A stretch of DNA of 64,000 nucleotides from assembly GCF_012275535.1 (NCBI RefSeq), contig NZ_JAAVTK010000007.1, positions 189,956-253,955 of the forward strand. Reading direction: 5' to 3'. How positions within the stretch are numbered: the first letter of the stretch is position 1; every line of letters begins with the position of its first letter. The notes beneath the pieces are model-generated. The model was not told the DNA's origin. It worked only from the letters and a program-made list of their open reading frames with translations, and did not search any database. This DNA comes from Hymenobacter artigasi (lineage in GTDB: Bacteria > Bacteroidota > Bacteroidia > Cytophagales > Hymenobacteraceae). A program made the position numbers and the translations under genes. Below, one piece after another: positions 48,410-57,172 of the stretch.

Positions 48410-49168
48410 ATGAAAGCATCTTTATTGTTAGCCGCTATGCTGGGACTGGCCGCTACCGGCCGGGTTTGCTGCGCCCAACAAGCCCCGCCTGCTATTGCCG
48501 CTCCCACTGCCTCGGCTGCGCCAATGGCGGCTGCTCCGCCGGTGGCCGACGATTCGCTGGCGGCAGCCGTGGGTACCAGCTACCTCGACAAAACCGTTCG
48601 GGGCTTCGGCAGGGCCGAAATTCTGGGTCCCGATGGCAAGACGCATTTCGTCTGGATTCCGGTGAACCTGATGGGTTTCAGCAAATACCTGCCCTTTCAT
48701 CGGCACGAAGAGGACCTGAAACGGTTTGGCCGTGAGCCGTTCAGCATTGATGTTGACAACGTGCAGTCCATTAAGGTCAACGGGCTGTATCAGGAGCACA
48801 TGGTGTTGAAGGGCAAGCGTAAGCACCTCATCGCCACGCGCCTGGTGAATGGGCCGGTGGAGCTCTTCAACTATACCGAAATTGTGCAGACGTCTGCCGC
48901 GATGGTCCCGGTGGCCGGCGTAGCGGGCGGAGTGATGATGGGAGCTTCCGGGCTGGGCGGCTTTCCCGACCGCCAGTGGTTTCTGCGCCGCGCCGGCGAG
49001 GAGCTGGTGAAGGTGGGGCGGGGCGATTTCGTGGCCCAAATGACGGCCTATTTCCACGACGACCCTGAGCTGCTATCGGTCCTCAATGCCGGCCAGCTGC
49101 ACTACCGCGACATGGTGAAAATAGTGCAGGGCTACAACGAATACCGCACCCGGCCGGCGGCTAAATAG
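48410..49168 (+). CDS. Secreted protein of unknown function
   Basis: A 252-residue protein with signal MKASLLLAAMLGLAATGRVCCAQ, followed by an Ala/Pro-rich linker. The body begins SYLDKTVRGFGRAEILGPDG and includes VNLMGFSKYLPFHRH, then a Gly-rich hydrophobic segment (MVPVAGVAGGVMMGASGLGGF) that may cross or lie in a membrane. It ends with helices (FVAQMTAYFHDDPELLSVLN). No family is recognised. Confidence 0.65.
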   Translation: MKASLLLAAMLGLAATGRVCCAQQAPPAIAAPTASAAPMAAAPPVADDSLAAAVGTSYLDKTVRGFGRAEILGPDGKTHFVWIPVNLMGFSKYLPFHRHEEDLKRFGREPFSIDVDNVQSIKVNGLYQEHMVLKGKRKHLIATRLVNGPVELFNYTEIVQTSAAMVPVAGVAGGVMMGASGLGGFPDRQWFLRRAGEELVKVGRGDFVAQMTAYFHDDPELLSVLNAGQLHYRDMVKIVQGYNEYRTRPAAK

Positions 49169-49459
49169 CGCACCCCCGCCACCAGCTGACGGGCAATGCC
49201 GCCCTGCACGAGCTAGAGGCGGGTGGGAAGGGGAGAAGTGGGCATAAAGGGAAGGGGGTGTAATGAAACCCGCACGGCGGCGATGAATACTTTACGCAGC
49301 AGCATTTGGTACTGATGCGGGTAATACGGCGCGCAGCTCAACCCTTGCTTTCGACGCTTGGGAAGCCTTTTCCGACCGTTCGGCAACACGTGCTTGCGGA
49401 TGGGAAAGCCAAACTGCTATATTTAATCATCAATTCCAACCAACCTCATCCCCAAGCTC

Positions 49460-49795
49460 ATGGAAACCTTGCAACGCGACCCCTACCTGTGGCAAAAGGC
49501 CAAAGCCCGCGCCAAGTTCCAATCGAGCCTGCTGTCGTTTTTGTTCGTGAACGCGATACTGTGGGTTATCTGGGCTTTCGAGCCTGCGCACCATGCCGGC
49601 CGCGTATTCCACATCGAAATTCCCTGGCCGCTGTGGGTCACGTTCTTCTGGGGGCTGGGGCTGATTAAGCGCGGCATCGCAGCTTACGGCGGCTTCAGCT
49701 ACGAGCAGCGCACCCAGCGCGAGTACGAGCGCCTCACGCACGAGCAGCGCACCCACGAGCAAAGAAACATCGACCCGCTGGACAAGTACCGCTAA
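49460..49795 (+). CDS. 2TM domain-containing membrane protein
   Basis: A 111-residue protein with two membrane helices, FLFVNAILWVIWAF and WVTFFWGLGLIKRGIAAYG, in the 2TM domain arrangement common in Bacteroidota. There the domain also appears fused to LytTR-type histidine kinases. The N-terminus (YLWQKAKARAKFQSSLLSF) is typical. The C-terminal tail is charged and repetitive (YEQRTQREYERLTHEQRTHEQR). Both ends are expected in the cytoplasm. Confidence 0.8.
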   Translation: METLQRDPYLWQKAKARAKFQSSLLSFLFVNAILWVIWAFEPAHHAGRVFHIEIPWPLWVTFFWGLGLIKRGIAAYGGFSYEQRTQREYERLTHEQRTHEQRNIDPLDKYR

Positions 49796-49812
49796 GGTTT
49801 TGCCCGAACAGC

Positions 49813-49914
49813 ACGTTATGCTGAGCGCTGCCGAAGCATCTCTACCGCGCAACTAATCCAATCATTTGGGTTTAGTATTGCGGCCGGGATGGTTCGGCAA
49901 GCTCAGCATGACGT
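49813..49914. repeat. Inverted-repeat element, family A (degenerate)
   Basis: ACGTTATGCTGAGCGCTGCCG and CGGCAAGCTCAGCATGACGT form imperfect arms with several mismatches and a bulge. Confidence 0.65.
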
Positions 49915-49968
49915 TTTTTAGGCCCGCATAATGCTGGTCCACCCATTCCGCCTGCCCCATTTCACCGC

Positions 49969-50445
49969 ATGAATCGTCCCGTCAAGCGCATCCTCGGCCG
50001 CCGCGAGCTGGTTGATTTCCCGGCTTTTGCCCTCGTGGGCGTAGAGGCCAAGGTGGACACCGGCGCGTACACCAGCGCCATTCACTGCACCAATATTCAC
50101 ATTGAAACTCCGGCCGGGCAGCCGCCCGTGCTGGTGGTGAACCTCCTCGACCCCGGCCATGTGGGGGCCGATGGCTGCCCGCTCACCTTCAGCGAGTTTG
50201 CCCTGCGCGACATTCGCTCCAGCAACGGCGAGGTGCAGGAGCGCTACGTCATTCGGGCGGTGGTGCAGCTCTACGGCAAAGCGTTTGAAGCCGATTTTTC
50301 GCTTTCCGACCGCTCCGACATGAAATACCCCGTATTGCTGGGGCGCAGCCTGTTGCGGCAGGGCCGGTTTGTGGTTGACGTGGCCCGGCGCAACCTTTCC
50401 TGCAAGTTCCTGGCCCGTGCCACTGCCCGGCGCACCCGCCCCTGA
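49969..50445 (+). CDS. rimB: RimB-like retropepsin-type protease (RimK partner)
   Basis: A 158-residue protein annotated in databases as a putative ATP-dependent zinc protease, with a retropepsin-like fold. The active-site motif is KVDTGAYTSAIH (D-T-G) at about residues 29-40, and a second strand pair is YPVLLGRSLLRQGRFVVDV. In Pseudomonas, RimB processes the glutamate tails that RimK adds to ribosomal protein S6. Here it lies 69 bases upstream of rimK in the same direction, which supports that role. Confidence 0.82.
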   Translation: MNRPVKRILGRRELVDFPAFALVGVEAKVDTGAYTSAIHCTNIHIETPAGQPPVLVVNLLDPGHVGADGCPLTFSEFALRDIRSSNGEVQERYVIRAVVQLYGKAFEADFSLSDRSDMKYPVLLGRSLLRQGRFVVDVARRNLSCKFLARATARRTRP

Positions 50446-50514
50446 CTAGTTTTGTGGCGCGGTACTCCACCCCATTCCATTGCCCCGCTTCTCCACCTCC
50501 TTTATAACTCCACG

Positions 50515-51468
50515 ATGAAACTGGCCATTCTCTCGCGTGAGCCCAAATCCTACTCCACCCAGCGGCTGGTGGAGGCTGCCCTTGCGCAGGGCCACGAAGC
50601 CGTGGTCATCGACCACCTGCAGTGCAACATTGTGCTGGAAAAGGGGAAGCCCGGCATCCTCTACCAGGGCGTACTGCTGGAGGGCTTCGATGCCATTATT
50701 CCGCGCATTGGGGCCTCGGTCACGTTCTACGGCACGGCCGTGGTGCGGCAGTTTGAGATGATGAAGGTGCGGACGGCCATCGACAGCCAAGCCATTGTGC
50801 GCTCGCGCGACAAGCTGCGCTCGATGCAAATCCTGAGCCGCGCCGGCGTGGGCATGCCCAAAACCGCCTTCACCAACTTCTCGGCCGACGTGCCGGCCAT
50901 GATTGAGCAGGTGGGCGGCGCGCCGGTCATCATCAAGCTCCTCGAAGGCACCCAGGGCCTGGGCGTGGTGCTGGCCGAATCGGCCAAAGCCGCGCAGTCG
51001 GTAATTGAAGCGTTTCACAACCTCAAGGCCCGCATCATCGTGCAGGAGTTTATTGCGGAAAGCAAGGGGGCCGACCTGCGCGCCTTCGTGGTGGATGGCG
51101 AAGTGGTGGGGGCCATGAAGCGCCAGGGCAAGGAGGGCGAGTTCCGCTCGAACCTGCACCGGGGTGGCTCGGGTACCCTCGTCAAGCTCACCCGCGCCGA
51201 AAAAGCTGCCGCTCTGCTGGCTACCAAAGCCCTCGGCCTGGGCATTGCCGGCGTTGATATGCTGCAAAGCAAGCGCGGCCCGCTGGTACTCGAAGTCAAC
51301 TCTTCGCCGGGCCTGGAAGGCATTGAAAAAGCCACCGGGCAGGACATCGCCGGCCGCATCATCGAATACACGGCCGACCTCGCCGCCAGAAAAAGAGAGA
51401 AGCCCAAACCCAAAAAAGACTCCGTCCGGGCCGTGGATGCGCAGTCGGACGTGCCGGCGGGCAAGTAG
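50515..51468 (+). CDS. rimK: Ribosomal protein S6-L-glutamate ligase
   Basis: A 317-residue ATP-grasp ligase that adds glutamate residues to the C-terminus of ribosomal protein S6. [22 protein letters not shown] opens the family-specific N-terminal domain. The ATP-grasp part has [35 protein letters not shown], and metal ligands in [14 protein letters not shown]. The C-terminal tail is basic ([14 protein letters not shown]) and variable. The ATG at 50515 fits homologues. It is flanked by rimB and an AstE-like gene. Confidence 0.93.
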   Translation: MKLAILSREPKSYSTQRLVEAALAQGHEAVVIDHLQCNIVLEKGKPGILYQGVLLEGFDAIIPRIGASVTFYGTAVVRQFEMMKVRTAIDSQAIVRSRDKLRSMQILSRAGVGMPKTAFTNFSADVPAMIEQVGGAPVIIKLLEGTQGLGVVLAESAKAAQSVIEAFHNLKARIIVQEFIAESKGADLRAFVVDGEVVGAMKRQGKEGEFRSNLHRGGSGTLVKLTRAEKAAALLATKALGLGIAGVDMLQSKRGPLVLEVNSSPGLEGIEKATGQDIAGRIIEYTADLAARKREKPKPKKDSVRAVDAQSDVPAGK

Positions 51469-51491
51469 GAGCGGGGAGGTTTTATTCCTCT

Positions 51492-51706
51492 TCTTACCAA
51501 GGAGAGGAAATTTTCGCGTAGCGAAAATTGGGGTGGTGCCACCGGAGGGTGGGCGTTGAACGACTCGCGGCTGGTGGGCGCGGCCTCGGAAATGAGTCGT
51601 TCTGGCATCGTTCTGGCTTTGCGGCCAACCCGTTCGACGCCCACCCTCCGGTGGCACCACCCCCGTTCGCGCTAAAGCACGACCATCCCCTCCTTGGTAA
51701 GGAGGG
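51492..51706. repeat. Long inverted repeat with nested arms
   Basis: Outer arms CTTACCAAGGAG and CTCCTTGGTAAGG enclose perfect 27-base inner arms (51530-51556 and 51637-51663, GGGGTGGTGCCACCGGAG...). It is unrelated in sequence to families A-D. It lies between rimK and the AstE-like gene. Confidence 0.85.
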
Positions 51707-51729
51707 GCGTTTATCGTTCAACCAAGCCT

Positions 51730-52689
51730 ATGCCTGCTACCTCCGCTGCCATTCACCTCAACGGCCTCACCATTCAGCCCGGCGAGCGGGTGCTCACGCG
51801 GCTGGTTATTTCGAAGCTGCCCTCGGGCACGGTGATTGACGTGCCGGTGCATGTGCTGCGCGCCCAGGAGCCCGGCCCCACGCTGCTGCTCATGGGCGGC
51901 ATGCACGGCGATGAGGTGAACGGCATTGAAACCATCCGGCGGCTGGTGCGGCGCGAGCTGCTGGCGCCGCTGCGGGGCACGGTTATCGCCATTCCCATTC
52001 TCAATATTTACGGCTTCCTGAATTTCAGCCGCGACGTGCCCGATGGCAAGGATGTGAACCGCTCGTTTCCCGGGTTTCCGCGCGGGTCGCTGGCCGGGCG
52101 GGTGGCCCACCGCTTCATGCGCGAAATCATGCCGCTGATTGATTACGGCATCGATTTTCATACGGGCGGGGCGGCGCGGTCCAACTTCCCGCAGGTGCGC
52201 GCCCTGCTGGGCATCGACCCCGCGGTGGATGCCATGGCGGCCGCCTTTGGCGCGCCCTTCACGCTGCACGCGGGGCTGCGGGGCGGGTCATTGCGCGAGG
52301 CGGCGCAGGAACTGGGCAAGCGCATCATCGTGTACGAAACCGGCGAGAGCCTGCGGCTCGATGAGCCCGGCATTGAGGAGGCCGTGGCGGGCACGCTGCG
52401 GGTGCTGCACCACCTGGGCATGGGGCCAGAAGCCCCTGCGCCGGCCCGGCCGGGCATTATTTGTCGTCGGCATACGTGGCTGCGGGCCCGGTTTGCGGGC
52501 CTGTTCCGGGCGCACGTCGAGAACGGGCAGTTTATTGAGAAGGGCCAGATTTATGGCTCCGTGGCCGACCCCTACGGTGCGCAGTCGGTGCGGCTGGAGT
52601 CGCCCCTGAGCGGCTACGTGATTGGCCTGAACTACATGCCCGTGGTGAACCAGGGCGATGCCCTGCTGCACCTGGCCGTGCCGGCGTAG
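51730..52689 (+). CDS. Succinylglutamate desuccinylase/aspartoacylase-family protein
   Basis: A 319-residue M14-type zinc hydrolase. The zinc motif HGDE is in MGGMHGDEVNGIE, the substrate Arg and Asn are in DGKDVNRSFPG, the third zinc His is in IDFHTGGA, and the catalytic Glu is in IIVYETGES. A C-terminal beta-barrel (ENGQFIEKGQIYGSV) resembles a lipoyl-type domain. Such genes often lie beside rimK-type ligases. It may remove or process glutamate tails; the substrate is inferred only from context. Confidence 0.87.
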   Translation: MPATSAAIHLNGLTIQPGERVLTRLVISKLPSGTVIDVPVHVLRAQEPGPTLLLMGGMHGDEVNGIETIRRLVRRELLAPLRGTVIAIPILNIYGFLNFSRDVPDGKDVNRSFPGFPRGSLAGRVAHRFMREIMPLIDYGIDFHTGGAARSNFPQVRALLGIDPAVDAMAAAFGAPFTLHAGLRGGSLREAAQELGKRIIVYETGESLRLDEPGIEEAVAGTLRVLHHLGMGPEAPAPARPGIICRRHTWLRARFAGLFRAHVENGQFIEKGQIYGSVADPYGAQSVRLESPLSGYVIGLNYMPVVNQGDALLHLAVPA

Positions 52690-52716
52690 TGGGGCGGGGG
52701 GAGAGCTGCGGTTGCT

Positions 52717-52906
52717 GGCCGCAGTTTAGCGCGCAGCGCGTAACTGCTGGCCGATGGTAAGGTGAGTCTGTGACTCACGGCCGCGAAACGGCCATTGTAA
52801 TTGGGCACTGATGATGGCCGTTGGATTGCCGCTTCGCGGCAGCGAGTTGCAAACTCGCATTACGAGGAGGCCCGCAGTTGCGCGCTGCGCACTAAACTGC
52901 GGGCAG
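52717..52906. repeat. Inverted repeat sharing the AGTTTAGCGC theme
   Basis: GCCGCAGTTTAGCGCGCAGC and its near complement bound a 190-base unit holding two small inner hairpins (GTGAGTCTGTGACTCAC; GCCGCTTCGCGGC). The end sequence resembles that of the element at 36881-37031. Confidence 0.75.
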
Positions 52907-52977
52907 CATACGGGCGATGCTGCGCGGCGCGCGGCATCATGTTCTGCATTGCTCTCCACCTTCTCGCGGTCTACCCT

Positions 52978-52985
52978 TACTTTTG
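52978..52985 (+). promoter_or_regulatory. Bacteroidota -7 box of the Skp-like gene
   Basis: TACTTTTG lies 24 bases before the ATG. Confidence 0.5.
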
Positions 52986-53009
52986 TCCATTCCTCATCAT
53001 TCGCTTTCA

Positions 53010-53705
53010 ATGAAAAACCCTCTTCAGCTTACCATTAACATTGTGCTGGCGCTGGCCGTGGCCGGTTTGTACTTCCTGCATTTCAACCACACGCCCGTTG
53101 CACCCGCTCTCGCTACCGATAGCAGCACGGCCGTGATGGCCACCCCCGAGCCCGCCGCCGATACCACCACCACCGCCCCTTCGCCCGCCGATGCTGCCGC
53201 GCCCGCCGTGGCCGCCGCCCCCGTGCAGGACAACACCGGCGATTTCTCGGGCAAGCTGGCCTACGTGGAGTCGGGCAAAATGCTGGACGGCTACCAAGGC
53301 ATGAAGGATGCGCGCAAAGCCTTCGAGGGCAAGGCCCGCGGCTGGGAAAAGCAGAACCAGACCATGCTAGCCGGCTTCAAAGCCAACGTGGAAGCCTACC
53401 AGAAGCAGGCGGCCAGCCTCACCGCCGAGCAGCGCGCCGCTACCGAGCAGAAGCTTCAGGAGCAGCAGCAGCAGGTGGGCCAGCAGCAGCAGATGCTGCA
53501 GCAGCAGGCGCAGCAGGAAGAAGCCAAGCTCACCCAAACCGTGCTCGAAAGCGTGAACAAGAAGGTGGAAGCCTACGGCAAAGCCCACGGCTACAAGCTG
53601 ATTCTCATTGCCGCGCCCAGCGGCACCATCGCCTACGGCGAGAAAAACCTCGACATCACCACGCCCGTGCTGGCTTACCTAAACGCCGGCTACCGGAAGA
53701 AGTAA
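53010..53705 (+). CDS. Skp/OmpH-family periplasmic chaperone
   Basis: A 231-residue protein with an N-terminal membrane anchor or signal (INIVLALAVAGLYFLHF) and an Ala/Thr/Pro-rich linker. The OmpH-type coiled coil follows. It starts at KLAYVESGKMLDGYQGM, as in family members (usually 'AYVDxxxLxxxY'), has a Gln-rich helix (EQKLQEQQQQVGQQQQMLQQQ), and ends with YKLILIAAPSGTIAYGEKNLDIT, a typical Skp end. It holds unfolded outer-membrane proteins in the periplasm. A terminator follows. Confidence 0.88.
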   Translation: MKNPLQLTINIVLALAVAGLYFLHFNHTPVAPALATDSSTAVMATPEPAADTTTTAPSPADAAAPAVAAAPVQDNTGDFSGKLAYVESGKMLDGYQGMKDARKAFEGKARGWEKQNQTMLAGFKANVEAYQKQAASLTAEQRAATEQKLQEQQQQVGQQQQMLQQQAQQEEAKLTQTVLESVNKKVEAYGKAHGYKLILIAAPSGTIAYGEKNLDITTPVLAYLNAGYRKK

Positions 53706-54037
53706 GAGCGCAGTCCCTTGGGATATAAAGACCGTCATGCCGAGCGTATTCGAGGCATGACGGTCTTTTTTTGCTCCTGGTTTTTTGTAAATTCCGCAGT
53801 ACCAAAGCAGCTCTTGGCCCAGCCGGGAAGTGCTCTGCCATTCACGCGCAGCAAAATAACCGGTTCATCATCAGCGGTTACGTGCGCCCCGGCTACGACC
53901 TGTTCGGTGGCGCGGCCGATGCTACCTACCGCATCCAACTTCCCTGGCCAACGCATTAAACCTTGTGGCGGCGTTTGCGTCTAAAATCCAGTTATCGTCC
54001 TTCCATCATTAATCAGCGTGCTTCGGCGCGAATTCTT
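53706..54037. other. Gene-free stretch after the Skp-like gene
   Basis: After a terminator at 53727-53773 no convincing gene is seen before the Tyr/Pro-rich protein gene. Confidence 0.4.
53727..53773 (+). terminator. Intrinsic terminator built from a family A hairpin
   Basis: AAAGACCGTCATGCC pairs perfectly with GGCATGACGGTCTTT and is followed by a T run. The arms carry the family A GTCATGC core, so the repeat seems to serve as the terminator. Confidence 0.8.
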
Positions 54038-54340
54038 ATGCGGACTAAATCAGTAGTTTTTGCTTTGGGCCTGTTCCTGCTGCTGCTCGGTAGCCAGGTG
54101 GCCAGTGCCCAGGTTTCGGTGCGTATCGGGGGCGGCTATTATGGCCCGCCCCGGGCTTATTATGGTCCCCGGTACTACCCGCCCCGCCCGCCCGTGGTAT
54201 ATGCCGCGCCGGCTCCGGTTATCATCGCCCCCGCGCCTTATTACGCGCCGCGCCCGGTGTACTATGCTCCCCGACCGGTGTACTATGCGCCGCGCCCGAA
54301 CTATGGCTACCGGGGCCGGGGCCATGGCCGTCGCTGGTAA
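54038..54340 (+). CDS. Secreted Tyr/Pro-rich small protein
   Basis: A 100-residue protein with signal SVVFALGLFLLLLGSQVASAQ. The mature part is nearly all Tyr, Pro, Arg, Ala and Gly, including three YYAPRPVY-type repeats, and ends GYRGRGHGRRW. Such proteins are common in Bacteroidota and Proteobacteria, are probably disordered or wall/outer-membrane associated, and have no known function. A terminator follows. Confidence 0.7.
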   Translation: MRTKSVVFALGLFLLLLGSQVASAQVSVRIGGGYYGPPRAYYGPRYYPPRPPVVYAAPAPVIIAPAPYYAPRPVYYAPRPVYYAPRPNYGYRGRGHGRRW

Positions 54341-54370
54341 GCGGCGTTTCGGTCCTAAAATCAATTCCTG

Positions 54371-54405
54371 AAAAGCCCGGCTGCGGAAACGCGGCCGGGC
54401 TTTTT
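54371..54405 (+). terminator. Intrinsic terminator
   Basis: AAAAGCCCGGC pairs with GCCGGGCTTTT, with an inner GCG/CGC extension, and is followed by T residues. Confidence 0.82.
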
Positions 54406-54524
54406 GGTTGTCCTTATCCAAATCTGGAGCCGTTGCCCCGTTAAGCTGCGCCGAGCGCTGAAAAAGCCGGGGTTCAGCAATTATGCTTAATCTTACAGCC
54501 CGAACTGCTGTCATCCCGTTTTTT

Positions 54525-55133
54525 ATGAAATCCTCGATTCTGACCCTGAGCGCGGTCCTGCTGCTGGCCGGCTGCAACCAAACGGCCCCCGTCACTTCCG
54601 CGCCCATAGCCCCGCCCCCCGAAGCCGCCGCCACGCCTGCCGCCGCCGGCAAAGCCGACTCCATTACGGCGGTTGCCGCCGCTCCCGCCGCCGATGGCAC
54701 GGCCGCCGTGCCCGAAACCGTCATACCCGCCCTCAAGGAAGTTGAAACCCTGAAAGCGTCGTTCCGCTTTCAGCCCGCCCCCGATGCCGACGACCCCGCT
54801 CACCCGCGCACCAGCGCCCACCTCGTGGTGCAGGGCAGCGCACCGATGGATATCGACCTGGGCAAATTTGTGGGCAAGCCCGATGTAGTGGACGCCGCCA
54901 AGGCCAAAGCCGCCAATTTCCCGCCCGGCATGCTCATGGGTTTCCGCAGCTACTCGGCGGCCACCGGCACCAGCTCCGATTTGGCCGTGCTGCACGTTGA
55001 TGGCCGCCGCCTGCGCGTGGTGCAGCGCCGCGTGGAGGAAACCGCCCCCGAAGGCGGCAAATTCGAAACTTCCCGCGAAGTACCGCTGCCGGCCAACACC
55101 AAGGTAGTGGCCGCCGCCATGACGAAAAAATAA
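54525..55133 (+). CDS. Lipoprotein of unknown function
   Basis: A 202-residue lipoprotein with signal MKSSILTLSAVLLLAGC and lipobox LAGC. A low-complexity Ala/Pro linker of about 60 residues follows, then a compact domain (VETLKASFRFQPAPDAD; SAHLVVQGSAPMDIDLGKFVG; LAVLHVDGRRLRVVQRRVEE) with alternating strands. The family is not recognised. The upstream in-frame ATG at 54483 is less likely because the lipoprotein signal begins at 54525. Confidence 0.68.
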   Translation: MKSSILTLSAVLLLAGCNQTAPVTSAPIAPPPEAAATPAAAGKADSITAVAAAPAADGTAAVPETVIPALKEVETLKASFRFQPAPDADDPAHPRTSAHLVVQGSAPMDIDLGKFVGKPDVVDAAKAKAANFPPGMLMGFRSYSAATGTSSDLAVLHVDGRRLRVVQRRVEETAPEGGKFETSREVPLPANTKVVAAAMTKK

Positions 55134-55155
55134 CTGAAAATGCGTAGGTTAGGGC

Positions 55156-55533
55156 ATGGAAATGTCCTCTCTCCTCGGCCCGATGAAGGGCGCTACGCAC
55201 CGCGAAGTCGGCGGTGTGCACGTTGATGTAGTGCCCACCGGCAATGCCCGCGTCAAGCGCATTGTGTATCCGGTGGGCTTCCGGTGGTCGAAAAACCTGA
55301 AGGACATCGTGGGCACACCGCTGTGCATGCACGCGCACGTGGGCTTTTTGGCCAGCGGCCAGATAAATATTCAGTATGCCGACGGCGCGATGGAAGCGTT
55401 TGTGGCCCCGCAGGCGGTAGCCATCGCGCCGGGCCACGACGGCTGGGTGGTGGGCGACGAGCCGGCTATTCTGATTGAGTTCGACTTCGAAGGCGAAACC
55501 GTGGAGCGCATGGGCCTGGCTAGCCGGCACTAG
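55156..55533 (+). CDS. Cupin-fold protein
   Basis: A 125-residue single-domain cupin. Strands carry a CMHAHVGFLASGQI motif with two His, as in cupin motif 1, and a later PGHDGWVVGDEPAILIEFDF as motif 2. One metal ligand is therefore likely to be present. The start MEMSSLLGPMKGATH is not a signal. It lies between a lipoprotein gene and the NtrC-type regulator, all on the same strand; a -7 box separates it from the regulator. Confidence 0.75.
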   Translation: MEMSSLLGPMKGATHREVGGVHVDVVPTGNARVKRIVYPVGFRWSKNLKDIVGTPLCMHAHVGFLASGQINIQYADGAMEAFVAPQAVAIAPGHDGWVVGDEPAILIEFDFEGETVERMGLASRH

Positions 55534-55573
55534 CGGCCCCGCCGCCGCGGGAAGGCGCAAAGAGCCGCCGGCG

Positions 55574-55581
55574 TAGCTTTG
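55574..55581 (+). promoter_or_regulatory. Bacteroidota -7 box of the NtrC-type gene
   Basis: TAGCTTTG lies 35 bases before the ATG. Confidence 0.5.
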
Positions 55582-55616
55582 ACGGGCGTTTGCGCCCACC
55601 CTTTATTGCCCCGCCC

Positions 55617-56969
55617 ATGCCCACCGGCACCATTTTGCTCATCGACGACGAAGCCATGCTGCGCCAGGCCGTGGCCCGCACCCTGGAGCTGGAAGGCTAC
55701 CATGTGCGCCAGGCTCCCGACGCCATGCGCGGCCTCGAAGCCCTGCGAGAGCTGACTAATGAGGTACTGGTGGTGCTCAGCGACGTGAAGCTGCCCGACG
55801 GCCGCGGCCTCGACCTGCTGCCCCGCTACAAGGCCCTCGCCCCGCTGGCCGAAGTGGTGCTGATGACGGCCTACGGGACCATTCCCGACGGGGTGCGGGC
55901 CATGAAGGAAGGCGCGTTTGACTACCTCACCAAGGGCGATTCCGACGACCAGCTCCTCGTGGTAGTCGACCGCGCCGCCGAAAAAGCGCGTCTCCAGCGC
56001 CGCGTGGCCGATTTGGAGAAGCAGGTCGGCGCTCAGTATAGTTTCGAGTCGATGATTGGGCACTCGGCCGCGCTGGAGCAGGCCAAGCGCCTGGCCCAGC
56101 GTGCCGCGCCCACCGACAGCACCGTGCTGCTGGAAGGCCCCACCGGCGCGGGCAAGGAGCTGTTTGCCCAGGCCCTGCACCAGGCCAGCCCGCGCCGCAG
56201 CAAGCCGTTTGTGGCCGTGAACTGCTCGGCCTTTCCGCGCGATTTGCTCGAATCGGAGCTTTTTGGCTACAAGAAAGGGGCCTTTACGGGGGCGCTGGCC
56301 GATAAAAAGGGTTTGCTGGAAGAAGCCAGCGGCGGCACTATTTTTCTGGATGAGATAGGGGAGCTGGAGCTGAATGTGCAGGCCAAGTTTCTGCGGGTGC
56401 TGGAAACGCGGCAGTTTACCAAGCTGGGCGACACCCGGCCCACCAGCGTGGACGTGCGCATTGTGGCCGCTACCAACCGCAACCTGCGCGCCGAAGCCGA
56501 AGCCGGCCACTTCCGCCCCGACCTCTACTACCGCCTGGCCGTGTTCACGGTGCCCGTGCCCGGCCTCAATGAGCGGCGCGACGACGTGCCCGAGCTGGCC
56601 AACTACTTCCTGCAATTCTTTGCCGCCAAGCTGCGCCGCCGCCTGCGCGGCCTCGAGCCGGAGGTACTGGCCCAGCTACGCGCCCACGACTGGCGCGGCA
56701 ATGTGCGCGAGCTGAAAAATGTGCTCGAACGCGCCGCCATCCTCGCCGACGGCGACACCCTGACCGTGGACGACCTGCCGCCCGAGTTCCACCACCTGCC
56801 GCCCGCCCCCGGCCTCGACGAGGCCACCGACCGCACCCTACGTACCCAGGAAAAACGCCAGATTCGGCAGGTGCTACTCGACACCGGCGGCAACAAGATG
56901 GAAGCCGCCCGGCAGCTCGGCATCGGCACCAAAACGCTCTACCGCAAGATTCAGGAGTACGGGTTGTAG
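55617..56969 (+). CDS. NtrC-family sigma-54-dependent response regulator
   Basis: A 450-residue enhancer-binding activator. The receiver has ILLIDDE, the phospho-acceptor in LSDVKLPDGRG, and YLTKG with Lys but Gly in place of the usual Pro. The AAA+ domain has Walker A EGPTGAGKELF, the sigma-54 contact loop KKGAFTGA and Walker B IFLDEIGEL. The C-terminal Fis-type helix-turn-helix is KMEAARQLGIGTKTLYRKI. No partner kinase is adjacent. The ATG at 55617 begins the receiver directly. Confidence 0.95.
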   Translation: MPTGTILLIDDEAMLRQAVARTLELEGYHVRQAPDAMRGLEALRELTNEVLVVLSDVKLPDGRGLDLLPRYKALAPLAEVVLMTAYGTIPDGVRAMKEGAFDYLTKGDSDDQLLVVVDRAAEKARLQRRVADLEKQVGAQYSFESMIGHSAALEQAKRLAQRAAPTDSTVLLEGPTGAGKELFAQALHQASPRRSKPFVAVNCSAFPRDLLESELFGYKKGAFTGALADKKGLLEEASGGTIFLDEIGELELNVQAKFLRVLETRQFTKLGDTRPTSVDVRIVAATNRNLRAEAEAGHFRPDLYYRLAVFTVPVPGLNERRDDVPELANYFLQFFAAKLRRRLRGLEPEVLAQLRAHDWRGNVRELKNVLERAAILADGDTLTVDDLPPEFHHLPPAPGLDEATDRTLRTQEKRQIRQVLLDTGGNKMEAARQLGIGTKTLYRKIQEYGL

Positions 56970-57172
56970 GCCGGGATATGGAGAAATTCATGCTGAGCGC
57001 TGCCCGTAGCATGACTGTTTGGGGCTTGGCTGCTGTTGGCGCGCTCGGAGTTTTGCGCCCTTTGCACATACTTTTTTGCCGGCAGACCAACCTTGAGAAA
57101 GGTGCCGCGGGACTAGCTATACTAGGCCGGTGAAGTTCCTGTAAATCTTTCCACAACCAACTTCCCACTCGT

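Larger units (their letters stand above)
52690..53009. other. Gene-free stretch with an inverted-repeat element and skp promoter
   Basis: It contains the inverted repeat at 52717-52906 and the -7 box of the next gene. No gene is seen. Confidence 0.5.

Noticed and set aside
53735..53956. Minus-strand open frame of 73 codons after the Skp-like gene
   Set aside because: It overlaps a terminator hairpin, lacks a family match and has no promoter box.
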